Source of the DNA: Paenibacillus sp. N3.4
GTDB taxonomy: Bacteria > Bacillota > Bacilli > Paenibacillales > NBRC-103111
Assembly: GCF_008017805.1 (NCBI RefSeq)
Contig: NZ_VRTT01000015.1
Span: 1-64,000, forward strand
Length of the DNA stretch: 64,000 bases
Direction: 5' to 3'
Made by a program: the position numbers and the translations under genes. Every line of letters begins with the position of its first letter. The first letter of the stretch is position 1. This document shows, one piece after another, positions 54,182 through 63,534 of the stretch. Below the pieces are notes generated by a model. It worked only from the letters and a program-made list of their open reading frames with translations. It ran no database searches and was not told the DNA's origin.

Positions 54182-55054
54182 TCAGCCCTTAACAGCCCCT
54201 AAAGATAATCCCTTTACAAAATAGCGCTGTAAAAAAGGATATAAGATGACGATTGGAGCCGATGCCAATACGACCGTGGCCATTTGGGTCGAGACCGGCA
54301 TGGGCAGCACCTCGCCTGCGCTTAACTGGGAGTAAATATCGCTCTGTCCCACAAGAACTACCTGTCTGAGCAGGATCTGCAGCGGCCACAAAGAGGAATT
54401 GTTCAAATAAAGAATCGCCGAGAAATATTGATTCCAATTGCCTACGGCATAAAATAAAGTGAACGTGGCCAGCGATGGAATGGAGAGCGGCAGCACAATT
54501 TTAAAAAAGATACCCAAATCGTTACAGCCGTCAATCGTTGCAGATTCAATAATGCTTTCATGGATCGATTCAAAAAATTCCCGCATCACGAGCAAGTTAA
54601 AGGCTGAAACAGCCGTTGGGATGACGAGTGCCCAAAGCGAATTAATCAAGCCAGTTGCCTTGACGATCAAATAAGTAGGAATCATCCCGCCACTGAACAG
54701 CATGGAGAATAAGACCATGAAGAGCAGCATGCTTCTTCCGCTAAATCGTTTTCTGGAACAAACGTAGGCAAGTAAGGAAGTAACGGCCAGATTCACAAAG
54801 GTGCCTACCACTGTAATCCATACGGTATTTTTGAGAGAGGAAAAAAATACGCCCGTATTGAAGATGTACTGGTACGCTTTGAAATCAAAGCCCTTCGGCC
54901 ATAAAATGAATTTACCTGATATGATCTCATTCAAGGAAGCAAAAGACATCGCTACGACGTTTACGATTGGCAGCAAACACATAAGCGTTAGCAGGATCAA
55001 AATAAGCAGGATGATTCCGTCCATTAACCTATTGGTCAGCTTGGAAGACCTCAT
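54182..55054 (-). CDS. Sugar ABC transporter permease, LplC/YtcP type
   Basis: Start at 55054 (MRSSKLTNRL), overlapping the upstream stop as ATGA. About 290 residues with six membrane helices and an EAA loop IIESATIDGCNDLGIFFKI (near 190). The C-terminus YFVKGLSLGAVKG is typical of LplC-like permeases. It works with the LplB-type permease and the large binding lipoprotein of this operon. The ATPase is not encoded here. Confidence 0.9.
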   Translation of the reverse strand: MRSSKLTNRLMDGIILLILILLTLMCLLPIVNVVAMSFASLNEIISGKFILWPKGFDFKAYQYIFNTGVFFSSLKNTVWITVVGTFVNLAVTSLLAYVCSRKRFSGRSMLLFMVLFSMLFSGGMIPTYLIVKATGLINSLWALVIPTAVSAFNLLVMREFFESIHESIIESATIDGCNDLGIFFKIVLPLSIPSLATFTLFYAVGNWNQYFSAILYLNNSSLWPLQILLRQVVLVGQSDIYSQLSAGEVLPMPVSTQMATVVLASAPIVILYPFLQRYFVKGLSLGAVKG

Positions 55055-56625
55055 TTCCGGGCTCTCCAAGCCTCATTCATTTCGGTAAGCACTTGTTTGC
55101 CGCCTCTTGTTTTCCATTCGTCAAACATTTGATCCAAATAATCAACAGGCTTTTCACCTACGATAATTTTCACTACGCCGTCTACCGTGCTTTTGTATAG
55201 TTCTGCTCCTTTATCGGCATAAGTTTGGGAGAACAGGCCAACTTCCTGTGACGTGTATGGCTTTCCTTGCATAGCAACGGCGAACGAGTTTTGTTTCAGT
55301 TTCGTCGTTTCTGGCGTATCAGCCGAGCTTAGAATCCATTCGCCTTCATTCGCATGATTCGTCAGTTGATATTTGTTCGGTCCCTCGGTTTTACCAAGAT
55401 CCGTGACTGCCTTCTGGCCGTTATCCGTTTTATAGTGGATACCGTCAACCCCCCATTTGAAGAAGTTTGCGCCTTCGTCACCCATTTGATCATCCAAAAT
55501 TTTCAGCACCTTTTTCAGCTTTCCTTCGTCTTTCAACAAATCTTTATTGAGCGCGAAGACACCGAAGAAACCACTGCTTTTTACATAACCGCCGTCAGAT
55601 CCGTCCGCAGCCTTAAGTGGCGGAATGGCAATCATTTCGAATTTCGGATTAGCCGCTTTTGCCTTCGTCAACCGCTCTGGCGTAAAACCGGTGTAACCCC
55701 AATTCGCAACTACGCCGGCTTTGCCAAGCAAAAAGTCATCCTCTACCTGCTGATCTTTCTTAATGGCGAAGTCTTTCGCAATGATCCCCTCTTTATAGAG
55801 TTTAGCCAGGTAGCCGATGGCTGCTTTATTATTCGGTGCGAACTCGCCCGGAACGATGCCGCCCTTGCCATCTTCCACCCACCCTACGCTCGGTCCCGCC
55901 TTCATGCTCGCCATCAGAGAAACGAACGGATAAGCTCCGTTGATGCCTGCTCCACTATTGACCCCGGCCGCTAAACCATAAGTGTCATCTTTGCCATTCC
56001 CATCTGGATCTTTTTCCTTAAAGGCTTTCATCACTTCATAAAGCTCGTCGTACGTCGTCGGCACTTTCATCCCCAGCTTATCCAGCCAATCTTTGCGCAT
56101 CACGAGTGTTGCGCCCGGAATCCCACGCAGGCGCGGAATACCGTAAATGTGACCTTTATTTTTGAGTGTATCCATAACTTCCTTCGGCAGCTTAGCGAGA
56201 TTCGGATAATTTTTGCTATCTGCCAAATAAGCTTCAAGCGGCAAAAATTGATCGCTGCCAATCGCATTGAAATAAATAGCATCCAGATAAGGAAACAGTA
56301 CGGTATCCGGGATATCTCCCGACGCCAACGTGACCCCCATCTTGTTGTTGTATTCGCCAGCGGCAACCGGTATATAATCGAATTCAATATTGTAACGATC
56401 TTCAATGGCTTTCTTCCCTGTGCTGGAGTCCGGAGGCGCAGCCCCGTAAAGGATATTCATAGCACGGATTTTATATTTTTTCTCTATCGCCTGTGCAGTT
56501 TGTGCAGGCTGTTTGCTTGAATCCGTACTTTGTGTCCTCACCTCTCCTTTACTGCATGCTGCCAGTAACGATGCGGCCAATAGGAATGTGGAGGTAACTG
56601 TCAACGCTTTCATAGATTTTTTCAT
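55051..56625 (-). CDS. ABC transporter binding lipoprotein, LplA/YtcQ type
   Basis: A 524-residue lipoprotein (lipobox LAACS, Cys near 24) with a long solute-binding fold of the LplA/YtcQ group, longer than usual sugar-binding proteins. An acidic DPDGNGKDDTYG loop (near 185) resembles the calcium site of alginate-binding proteins such as AlgQ1/Q2. Import of unsaturated uronide oligosaccharides is a reasonable guess given the PL7 and GH105 enzymes in the window, but is inference. It is translationally coupled to the downstream permease. Confidence 0.88.
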   Translation of the reverse strand: MKKSMKALTVTSTFLLAASLLAACSKGEVRTQSTDSSKQPAQTAQAIEKKYKIRAMNILYGAAPPDSSTGKKAIEDRYNIEFDYIPVAAGEYNNKMGVTLASGDIPDTVLFPYLDAIYFNAIGSDQFLPLEAYLADSKNYPNLAKLPKEVMDTLKNKGHIYGIPRLRGIPGATLVMRKDWLDKLGMKVPTTYDELYEVMKAFKEKDPDGNGKDDTYGLAAGVNSGAGINGAYPFVSLMASMKAGPSVGWVEDGKGGIVPGEFAPNNKAAIGYLAKLYKEGIIAKDFAIKKDQQVEDDFLLGKAGVVANWGYTGFTPERLTKAKAANPKFEMIAIPPLKAADGSDGGYVKSSGFFGVFALNKDLLKDEGKLKKVLKILDDQMGDEGANFFKWGVDGIHYKTDNGQKAVTDLGKTEGPNKYQLTNHANEGEWILSSADTPETTKLKQNSFAVAMQGKPYTSQEVGLFSQTYADKGAELYKSTVDGVVKIIVGEKPVDYLDQMFDEWKTRGGKQVLTEMNEAWRARK

Positions 56626-56658
56626 TGTAGACCCAACCCTTCGCTTTTATTTGTTTGT

Positions 56659-57615
56659 TTAATAAACTCCTTTTTCACCAAACGTCCGTGCCAGTTTATT
56701 CGCTGCGACGATCAATATCATACCAACGATTCCTTTTAACAGACCAACTGCCGTTGTAAAACTAAAATTTCCGTTAACGACACCCATCCGGTATACATAA
56801 GTATCCAGCACTTCACCGACTTCAGAAACGGAAGCATTCAACATCAAATACACTTGTTCAAATCCAACATCCAGCACCGTGCCTAATCGCAATATAAATA
56901 AAATGATAATGGTAGAGCGGATACCCGGAAGTGTTACGTGAAAGATTTGTTTAAGCCTGCCCGCTCCATCCATTTTGGCCGCTTCATAAAGCTCAGGATC
57001 AATCCCTGTCAGAGCCGCCAAATAAATAATCGTTCCCCAGCCGGATTCCTTCCAAATGACCTGCAAAATGAGCATCGCCCGGAAATTATCTTTATTGGAG
57101 AGAATATTGATCGGCTGCATGCCCCAATCCTTCAGCAAATGGTTTACTTGCCCATCGCTTTGAAACAATAAATAGAAGATCCCCGCTACAACGACCCAGG
57201 ATAAGAAATGAGGCAAATACAGCAGCGTTTGTACCACTTTTTTGAACAATACTGCCCTTATTTCATTTAATAAAATGGCAATCACAATGGGGATTGTAAA
57301 AGCAAACACAATCTGATAAAAGCTGATGATGACTGTGTTCATAAAATAATGGCCAATCTCGGGCGAATCGAAAATACGGCGGAAATTGTCCAGCCCTACC
57401 CACTGGCTTCCAAGAAACCCTTTGGACGGCACATACTTTTGAAAGGCAATGACGATCCCGAGCATAGGAACATATTTATAGATACAGAAATAAATCACAC
57501 CTGGCAAAGCCATTAGCCATAAATACCGTTCTTTCATGAAGCGCTGCCACCATACGTTGGGTCGCCTTCCTTTAATTACTTCCATGATGTCTGTAATACT
57601 CCTTTCTTTGGTCAT
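56659..57615 (-). CDS. Sugar ABC transporter permease, LplB/YteP type
   Basis: A 318-residue permease with six membrane helices and an EAA loop ELYEAAKMDGAGRLKQIF (near 216). N-terminal WWQRFMKERYLWLMALPG and the C-terminal FGEKGVY are usual for LplB-like proteins. It is the first gene of the leftward operon, divergent from an AraC regulator. The start is uncertain: ATG at 57615 or the internal MEVIKG near 57585; neither has a well-spaced Shine-Dalgarno sequence. Confidence 0.88.
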   Translation of the reverse strand: MTKERSITDIMEVIKGRRPNVWWQRFMKERYLWLMALPGVIYFCIYKYVPMLGIVIAFQKYVPSKGFLGSQWVGLDNFRRIFDSPEIGHYFMNTVIISFYQIVFAFTIPIVIAILLNEIRAVLFKKVVQTLLYLPHFLSWVVVAGIFYLLFQSDGQVNHLLKDWGMQPINILSNKDNFRAMLILQVIWKESGWGTIIYLAALTGIDPELYEAAKMDGAGRLKQIFHVTLPGIRSTIIILFILRLGTVLDVGFEQVYLMLNASVSEVGEVLDTYVYRMGVVNGNFSFTTAVGLLKGIVGMILIVAANKLARTFGEKGVY

Positions 57616-57859
57616 CGTTGATCACTTGCTTCCCACATCATAAACAGTAGGTCTCAGACTGGGCAATCAACCTATTTTGCGCAAAAATAGTGTATGCACA
57701 ACGCGCATACTCCTGATGACTGAAGACGCATTACCTTTTTTTGCAGAAGAAATACGGCTCAGCAAAAAGTGTGTACCGTGTAAACGCCAAGAGGTGAACC
57801 TGAATGTGTTATACTATCTTCAAAAATGTACATACACGCAAATGATAAGGAGATTGGAT

Positions 57860-60169
57860 ATGGATTATCAATCATGGCGTCGACTGAAACAATTACTGAA
57901 TACTAAAACGCCCGGCTGGAAAATGAAAAATCGGCTATTGATCTCCCTTATCCTCTTATCCAGCATCCCTGTGGCTATTATGGCCCTATCTTCCTCCTTC
58001 ATCAGCAATCGGATTATTAGTGACCAAACGAATCAAATGCATCAAGTCTTCTTGAATCAAGTGGAAAAGGAAATGAATAACCAGTTTAAAAAGTTCGATG
58101 AACTGATGCTGCAATATACGTATGATAATTCGGCACTTAATCGTTTCACTAATGATGATTTAACGTATAAAAACTTTCAACTGGTCAATGATCTGTTCAC
58201 TGTCTTAACAAACTTGCGCAGCGGGATGGAGAATGTCGTTGAAATCGATTTTTACAGCACATCTTTCGATAAAATTGCCACCTCCAGCGGCTTTCTGCTG
58301 CAGCCAGACGAGTTCTTCGATCCATTGGCTTTGCAAAAATCGAAAACGCTTACTAGATACGGTACTTGGATCGATACGCGAGTGCAATTGAACACCCGAT
58401 TGGATCGGCCTGTCATTACTTATATCAGACCTACCTACAACCCCGGCTCTAATGCGGTAAAAAGCTTTTTTATCGTTTATTTGGATGCCGCTACTTTGAG
58501 CAGCAAACTGAAAGCCAACGTTAGCGATCCCGCGACCTATCTTGTGCTTAATGCGAGCGGGTACGCCGTGCTTCACTCTGATGTGGCTAAAGTAGGAAGC
58601 TTGCTGAATACACCCAACTTTATCGCTGAGCTCTCCAAAGGCAAAAATTTACCGAATTACCGATTTTCCATGCCTATGGACGGCAAGCCGTCGCTGATCA
58701 ATACCGTATATTCCCCTAACCGTGATTGGTATTATGTCTCTATTTTACCTACAGATTTGGTTGCGAAGCAGACCAATCAATTACGAAACATTCTACTTGG
58801 GGTCAGTCTGGCTTTCATTCTGCTAACAGTCATCATTGCCATACGTACATCCAGCAGCATCTACCAGCCTGTACAAAGGTTGACCCAGCGGGTTTTTAAA
58901 CACAAGGAGTCGGGCAAAACGAAGGATGAAATGCACTTCATTGCGGAATATATTCAAAATGTGGAAGAACACAATGATATTCTAAAAAAGAATCTCAAGG
59001 AATATCAAGCAACCGCGGAACATTATAGTCTAATGAGCCTGCTTATCGGGAATTCCAATGATTTGACCTTGCAGCAGGGGACCTTTCACAATAAGCAAAT
59101 TTGTTTGTTCCTCATTGAAACAGATCCGCTGTATATGAAATCGCAGTATTCGAGAGGCGACCAATTCCTGTTCTATTATGCGATCGAAAACATCGTAGAT
59201 GAGATTTTGAGCAAACAAGGAAAAACAAGGATCATGATGATTCAGCCCGGATTATTTGCCATTCTCCATCAACCGGAACACATCAGTTCTCACGTGTCGC
59301 GCATCTGTGCCAATGAACTGCTGCATGCCGTTCGCACCTACTTGAAGCTGAACTTCGTCATTTCTGTCAGCTACTCGGAGTCCGGCCTGCACGGTATACA
59401 TGATGCCTTCTTGCAGGCAAAACGTGCTCTTCGTTACAGCTTTTCCCTCGGTGCTAATCAAGTGATCATCAGCGACGAATTGGACCCTGCCGTATCAGAT
59501 CAGGCCGATGCGTTGGTTGATATAGAAAATCTTATTATGCATTCGCTTCATGCTTCAAACTATACAGAAGCATTGGAGCACTTTTCGCAGCTGATCCAGT
59601 TGTTGAAAGATGATATTACATTAACGTCCGATGTTCTGAAGTCATATTGCTCACAGCTTCTTGGCGTCATGCTGCATTCGGTCGGAAAGCATCATCACGA
59701 GCATGCTGAATCCGTTAACATGAAACAATTGACAATGGAATTGGAGCGCCAGCGCAATTTGCAAGACATCGAAGCTTTTTTCCATAAGCAGTTTTTTGAT
59801 AAATTAAACGCTCCGCAGCCTGAAAAAACGTCGCTGGAGAAGCAGCAGGTCGACGAAGTCGTCGCTTACATACAAGCTCATTATGACGAAGATATCTCGC
59901 TGCAGCTGTGCGCAGAGCTCATCGGACTCAGCAGCTCTCAGCTTAGCCGCTCTTTCAAGAAAATAATGGGTATTAATTTCGTTGACTATGTCATTCAGCA
60001 CCGCGTCGGAATTGCCAAAGAGCTGCTTAGCGATCCGAAAAACTCCATTCAAGCCGTTACTGAGAAACTGCGCTATACGTCGGTTAACAGCTTTATACGC
60101 ATTTTCAAAAAAATCACGGGGACTACGCCAGGTACTTATCGGAAAGATGCACAGGACGTGCGGCTATAA
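57860..60169 (+). CDS. Membrane-bound AraC-family regulator (YtdP/YesS type)
   Basis: Start at 57860 (MDYQSWRRL), AAGGAG seven bases upstream; the frame is open to 57677 without a signal. About 769 residues: transmembrane helix (about 28-48), extracellular cache-like sensor, second helix (about 310-330), a long cytoplasmic linker and a C-terminal AraC double HTH (about 665-765). One-component regulators of this layout usually sense an extracellular sugar or binding protein and activate the adjacent ABC operon. It is divergent from the LplB-LplA-LplC-type genes and is their likely regulator. Confidence 0.88.
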   Translation: MDYQSWRRLKQLLNTKTPGWKMKNRLLISLILLSSIPVAIMALSSSFISNRIISDQTNQMHQVFLNQVEKEMNNQFKKFDELMLQYTYDNSALNRFTNDDLTYKNFQLVNDLFTVLTNLRSGMENVVEIDFYSTSFDKIATSSGFLLQPDEFFDPLALQKSKTLTRYGTWIDTRVQLNTRLDRPVITYIRPTYNPGSNAVKSFFIVYLDAATLSSKLKANVSDPATYLVLNASGYAVLHSDVAKVGSLLNTPNFIAELSKGKNLPNYRFSMPMDGKPSLINTVYSPNRDWYYVSILPTDLVAKQTNQLRNILLGVSLAFILLTVIIAIRTSSSIYQPVQRLTQRVFKHKESGKTKDEMHFIAEYIQNVEEHNDILKKNLKEYQATAEHYSLMSLLIGNSNDLTLQQGTFHNKQICLFLIETDPLYMKSQYSRGDQFLFYYAIENIVDEILSKQGKTRIMMIQPGLFAILHQPEHISSHVSRICANELLHAVRTYLKLNFVISVSYSESGLHGIHDAFLQAKRALRYSFSLGANQVIISDELDPAVSDQADALVDIENLIMHSLHASNYTEALEHFSQLIQLLKDDITLTSDVLKSYCSQLLGVMLHSVGKHHHEHAESVNMKQLTMELERQRNLQDIEAFFHKQFFDKLNAPQPEKTSLEKQQVDEVVAYIQAHYDEDISLQLCAELIGLSSSQLSRSFKKIMGINFVDYVIQHRVGIAKELLSDPKNSIQAVTEKLRYTSVNSFIRIFKKITGTTPGTYRKDAQDVRL

Positions 60170-60256
60170 ACGACGTGCATATATGGTCTTTCTTGCTATT
60201 GGAATTTTCGGCGCAGAAGCGTTACTATAAGAAGGACCAACTTCAAGGAGGACTTT

Positions 60257-60838
60257 ATGAGCCATCACTTTTTTGCCTATTTATATCGATTGAAATATAT
60301 CGACCGTTGGAGTCTCATGTGGAACATGCGCCGAGATACCGTAGCTGAGCATTCCTACTATGTCTCCGCGATCGCTCATATGCTTTGTACCATTGCTAAT
60401 GAAGTATATGGCCGCAACGTGCCAACTGACCGTGTCGTGTCTATTGCTTTGTTCCACGATGCATCCGAAGTGTTAACTGGTGATATTCCCCAGCCTGTTA
60501 AACATAAAAACGAGCAAATTTTGCGCAATTTCCGCGAGATCGAAGACGTAGCCGTTGAACGTTTGATCCAAACGATCCCTCCGGAGATCAGCGATTTGTA
60601 TCGCGGCCTGATCCAAGATCCGGACCCCGAGCTTTACCGTTGGGTGAAAGCAGCAGATCTGATTGAAGCTTACATTAAATGCTTGACCGAGTTATCCACA
60701 GGCAACCGCGAGTTCGTCGTGGCTAAACAGCAAATTTTTGAAAGTCTACAAAAAATGAATATGCCGGAAGTTGACTACTTCCTTACACATATGAGCGCTT
60801 CCTTCGAGAAAACATTGGACGAAATCACGCTCGATTAG
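60257..60838 (+). CDS. yfbR: HD-domain 5'-deoxynucleotidase, YfbR-like
   Basis: A 193-residue cytoplasmic HD phosphohydrolase with metal ligands in VAEHSYYV (His), ALFHDASEVLTGDIPQPVKH (His-Asp, about 70-89) and KAADLIEAY (Asp, near 137). The order matches YfbR, which dephosphorylates deoxyribonucleoside 5'-monophosphates. The start follows AAGGAGG. It is monocistronic, ending at a strong hairpin. Confidence 0.9.
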   Translation: MSHHFFAYLYRLKYIDRWSLMWNMRRDTVAEHSYYVSAIAHMLCTIANEVYGRNVPTDRVVSIALFHDASEVLTGDIPQPVKHKNEQILRNFREIEDVAVERLIQTIPPEISDLYRGLIQDPDPELYRWVKAADLIEAYIKCLTELSTGNREFVVAKQQIFESLQKMNMPEVDYFLTHMSASFEKTLDEITLD

Positions 60839-60883
60839 TCGGCAAATTTGGCCCAATAGAAAACACAATTTCCTCAAAAATAG

Positions 60884-60931
60884 AAACAGCGGCAGTCATG
60901 GACGAATTATAGTCCTAGACTGCCGCTGTTT
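60884..60931. terminator. Bidirectional terminator after the yfbR-like gene
   Basis: A 14-bp perfect stem (AAACAGCGGCAGTC/GACTGCCGCTGTTT) with a 20-base loop lies between the convergent nucleotidase and lipoprotein genes; T-rich tracts occur on both sides. Confidence 0.85.
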
Positions 60932-60956
60932 TATTGCTTTCCTTCTTCGTTAGAGT

Positions 60957-61511
60957 TTAATGATATTTATCAGGTACTAGTATACTATCTTCTTCTATTG
61001 ATCCGTCCGTAATAATTGCGCTCTTGTATCGAATAGTCCAAACCGCTGATTTCTCATCATAAATCACTTCTTTAATGACAAGGATGTCTATACTTGAAAT
61101 CTTCTTATTGATGAGGGCTTTACGTATGACTTCGTCTTGAGACAGGGCTGCTGCTTCTGGTTTGTGTATGTTGGAAATGGTAACTTTAGATGCTTTTCCT
61201 TGAGCAGGGTATGACGTAGCTATGGCACCTATAAACCATACATGAACGTATTGTCCAACCTCTATATCTGAAGGCATATTTGAAACCCATACTGCATCGT
61301 AAAACTCTTTTCTCGTTTGATTTATTTCTTTACTTATGGGACTAACCACTAAGGCTCTTTGATTTTCAAGCTTGGTAATATAACCTACAAATTCTGTAGA
61401 ACTGGATTTATTAGTTTCCGCCAATGGAGATTGCTTAGGTTCTACTTTGTTGGTACAAGCGTTCAGAAGAAGTAATGCAATGAAAAAGAGAAAGAAACAA
61501 TTATTTTTCAA
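60957..61511 (-). CDS. DUF3221-like lipoprotein
   Basis: A 184-residue lipoprotein (lipobox LLNAC, Cys near 19). The first domain, FVGYITKLENQRALVV...IEVGQYVHVWFIGAIATSYPAQGKA, described from about 42 to 110, fits the DUF3221/YobA-type beta-barrel found in Bacillus lipoproteins. The C-terminal 70 residues are less typical. Function is unknown. It is followed on the same strand by nothing closely spaced; the acetyltransferase gene lies 63 bases upstream and may be co-transcribed. Confidence 0.72.
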   Translation of the reverse strand: MKNNCFFLFFIALLLLNACTNKVEPKQSPLAETNKSSSTEFVGYITKLENQRALVVSPISKEINQTRKEFYDAVWVSNMPSDIEVGQYVHVWFIGAIATSYPAQGKASKVTISNIHKPEAAALSQDEVIRKALINKKISSIDILVIKEVIYDEKSAVWTIRYKSAIITDGSIEEDSILVPDKYH

Positions 61512-61574
61512 TGGATAACCTCCTCTGCGTCTTACATAATTGATGTTGCAATTCAGCTCTATTTCTTCGTTTGT

Positions 61575-62018
61575 TTAGAACTTTTTTATAAAATTCTTTT
61601 GATCCTTTGTAAACATATAGCCTCGTTTTTCGTAGAACCTGTGAGCGTTTATTCTGCTTGGGTGAGATAGTAATTTAATCCCAGAAAAACCATTATTCTC
61701 TCCCCAATGTTCAAGATTCTCAATCAACATACTACCTACACCCTGATTTCTATACTTTTCTTTTACAACAAACCCTAAAACGTTTACTAAAGAGTCAGAA
61801 AAAAGCAACTCATATGGACTACCATGAATATATCCTATTACCTCGTTGTTTTGTTCACAAACCAAAATGATATCCTTTGTTTTGTTTGTAATGACTTCAA
61901 TCTTTTCTTTTACTTTTTCTTCAGAAAATAATTGTAAATTGGGGTTAAAGATTTGGTTTAACAAATAAATATCATGATAATCTGCTACCTTAATTTCCCT
62001 AATGGTTTTTTCTATCAT
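61575..62018 (-). CDS. GNAT-family N-acetyltransferase
   Basis: A 147-residue GNAT acetyltransferase. The acetyl-CoA site is seen as VKEKYRNQGVGSMLIENLEHWG (R/Q-x-x-G-x-G/A, about 88-109), followed by the NAHRFYEKRGY C-terminal motif (about 124-134). The acceptor is unknown. It is cytoplasmic and AT-rich relative to neighbours, as is the lipoprotein gene downstream, which may hint at recent acquisition. Confidence 0.85.
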   Translation of the reverse strand: MIEKTIREIKVADYHDIYLLNQIFNPNLQLFSEEKVKEKIEVITNKTKDIILVCEQNNEVIGYIHGSPYELLFSDSLVNVLGFVVKEKYRNQGVGSMLIENLEHWGENNGFSGIKLLSHPSRINAHRFYEKRGYMFTKDQKNFIKKF

Positions 62019-62085
62019 TTTGATTTCCTCAATTCCCTATAGCTTCACGAAAGTCTGAAACGCAGCCCTTTTGAAAATACGTCAT

Positions 62086-62307
62086 TATTTTTTCAATATA
62101 CCTAAATATTCTATCCAAGGCCCAACATCCGTCCTGTACCTCTCAGCCATTACCCGTACCATTTGAGCAAAGTGCGTTAAATCATGAACAACCCAGGTAG
62201 AAAGCAGTTCTCTTAATTTCACTACACCGAAGCTAGGGTGTAAACCCGTCAATTCCAGATTCATTTCAGATTCAATAAGAACCCTAAGTTTGGTTATATT
62301 TTGTTAC
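62086..62307 (-). pseudogene. DinB-family C-terminal remnant
   Basis: An open minus-strand frame without a start codon reads [15 protein letters not shown], then [27 protein letters not shown] and YLGILKK, stopping at 62086. This is the usual C-terminal part of DinB/DUF-type metal-binding four-helix proteins (HDLTH motif). About two thirds of the gene is missing, so it is inactive. Confidence 0.65.
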
Positions 62308-62491
62308 CAGATAAAAAAACTCCAAAAGATATTGAACTATTCGCCAACTAATCGATATTTCCCTTTAAAGCTAATGAACTAAAAATACTCCGATAGCTCA
62401 GCCTTCCTCTTTCACTCAAATTAAGCAATAAAACAAAAGTTTTGAGCAATACAGTGAAACAAAAGGGAGCGTATTTATTATAAAGTAGTAA

Positions 62492-62537
62492 TGTAAACGT
62501 TTGCAAAATAGCTTTGTGCCCATTGTGAACGTTTTCA
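62492..62537. promoter_or_regulatory. Two cre-like boxes in front of the alginate lyase gene
   Basis: TGTAAACGTTTGCA (62492-62505) and TGTGAACGTTTTCA (62524-62537) each match TGWAANCGNTNWCA at 13 of 14 positions and start 32 bases apart, about three helical turns. They suggest tight CcpA-dependent catabolite repression. Confidence 0.72.
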
Positions 62538-62563
62538 AAACATACGATGAGAGGATGAGAATT

Positions 62564-63325
62564 ATGAAATTTGCTGCTCTAGGAAAGGCTAAAAAAATTG
62601 GTTTAGCACTTGGTTTGACCGTTTTGTTGAATGTCCCTGTGATGTCGCTAGTAAGTGCTGCACCAAGTATTGATTACCATGTATGGTCATTGCAGCAGCC
62701 GGACGGCTCGACGATTAGTTCGTCGCAATTGGTTTCGGGATATACGAGCAAATATTTTTACACAGCTTCCGACGGAGGTCAGGCGTTCATGGACCCTAAG
62801 ACCGGAACTACGACATCGGGCTCGTCTCATCCTCGTTCAGAGATGAGAGAACAAACGACCAGCGGAAGCAATGCAGCTTGGAGTTGGACCGGAACTAACA
62901 CAATGGCGAATACAGCTGCTGTGACATTACAGGGTGGCGGTTCTAGTGGTTCAACTACGATTGGACAAATTTTCAATAGTACCGATTCCATACCTTTGGT
63001 CGAGTTGGAGTACGAAGCAAGCCCCAACTCAAACGGGGGTAATTTCAAATTATTATATGAAGAAGCAAAAGGAGCCGGTACCTACACTGACTTAAGCACC
63101 AAAGCTGCTCTGGGTTCAAAATTCACTTATGAGATGTCACTAACAGGTGGCGTAGCGACCGTTAAAATTAATGGTTCACAGGTATTTTCCAAAAAACCAA
63201 GCTTCTCGGGAAAACAATTTTACTTCAAGACCGGCAATTACGATCAAACTGCAACATCAGGTTCGGTGAGCACTACGCCATATACCATTGTTGAGCTTTA
63301 TTCCGTCAACGTAGTACACAATTAA
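62564..63325 (+). CDS. Secreted alginate lyase, PL7 family
   Basis: Start at 62564 (MKFAALGKAKK), GAGAGG nine bases upstream; a longer frame to 62501 crosses a cre-like box. The 253-residue product has a signal peptide (cleavage near 33) and a PL7 jelly-roll. The three family motifs are visible: RSEMRE (91-96), QIF (135-137) and YFKTGNYDQ (220-228). It should cut alginate outside the cell by beta-elimination. The middle motif is QIF rather than the usual QIH or QIV, so M/G preference cannot be predicted. It is followed by a miniature element. Confidence 0.88.
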   Translation: MKFAALGKAKKIGLALGLTVLLNVPVMSLVSAAPSIDYHVWSLQQPDGSTISSSQLVSGYTSKYFYTASDGGQAFMDPKTGTTTSGSSHPRSEMREQTTSGSNAAWSWTGTNTMANTAAVTLQGGGSSGSTTIGQIFNSTDSIPLVELEYEASPNSNGGNFKLLYEEAKGAGTYTDLSTKAALGSKFTYEMSLTGGVATVKINGSQVFSKKPSFSGKQFYFKTGNYDQTATSGSVSTTPYTIVELYSVNVVHN

Positions 63326-63370
63326 GCTATATAAAGAGCACATTACAACCAGACCACCGTGTGAAGACGC

Positions 63371-63522
63371 GGCCACTGAAAACGTAGTATCGACATTTTT
63401 TTAAGATGAAAAAAGACCGCTTTTAGCCTGTAGAGTGGCTATTAACGGTCTTTTCATTGTTTTTCTATCAGATCATACTTAACAATCATTGCTTCACAGA
63501 AAAAATAATTTTTTCAGAGGCC
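63371..63522. mobile_element. Short degenerate element with ends like the 489-bp MITE
   Basis: About 150 bp bounded by GGCCACTGAAAA and TTTTCAGAGGCC (one mismatch), the same core as the ends of the element at 53058-53546, and also holding a terminator-like hairpin (AAAAGACCG/CGGTCTTTT, 63411-63455). No flanking direct repeat was found. It is probably an old, internally deleted relative. Confidence 0.55.
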
Positions 63523-63534
63523 TCTGGGTTAATG

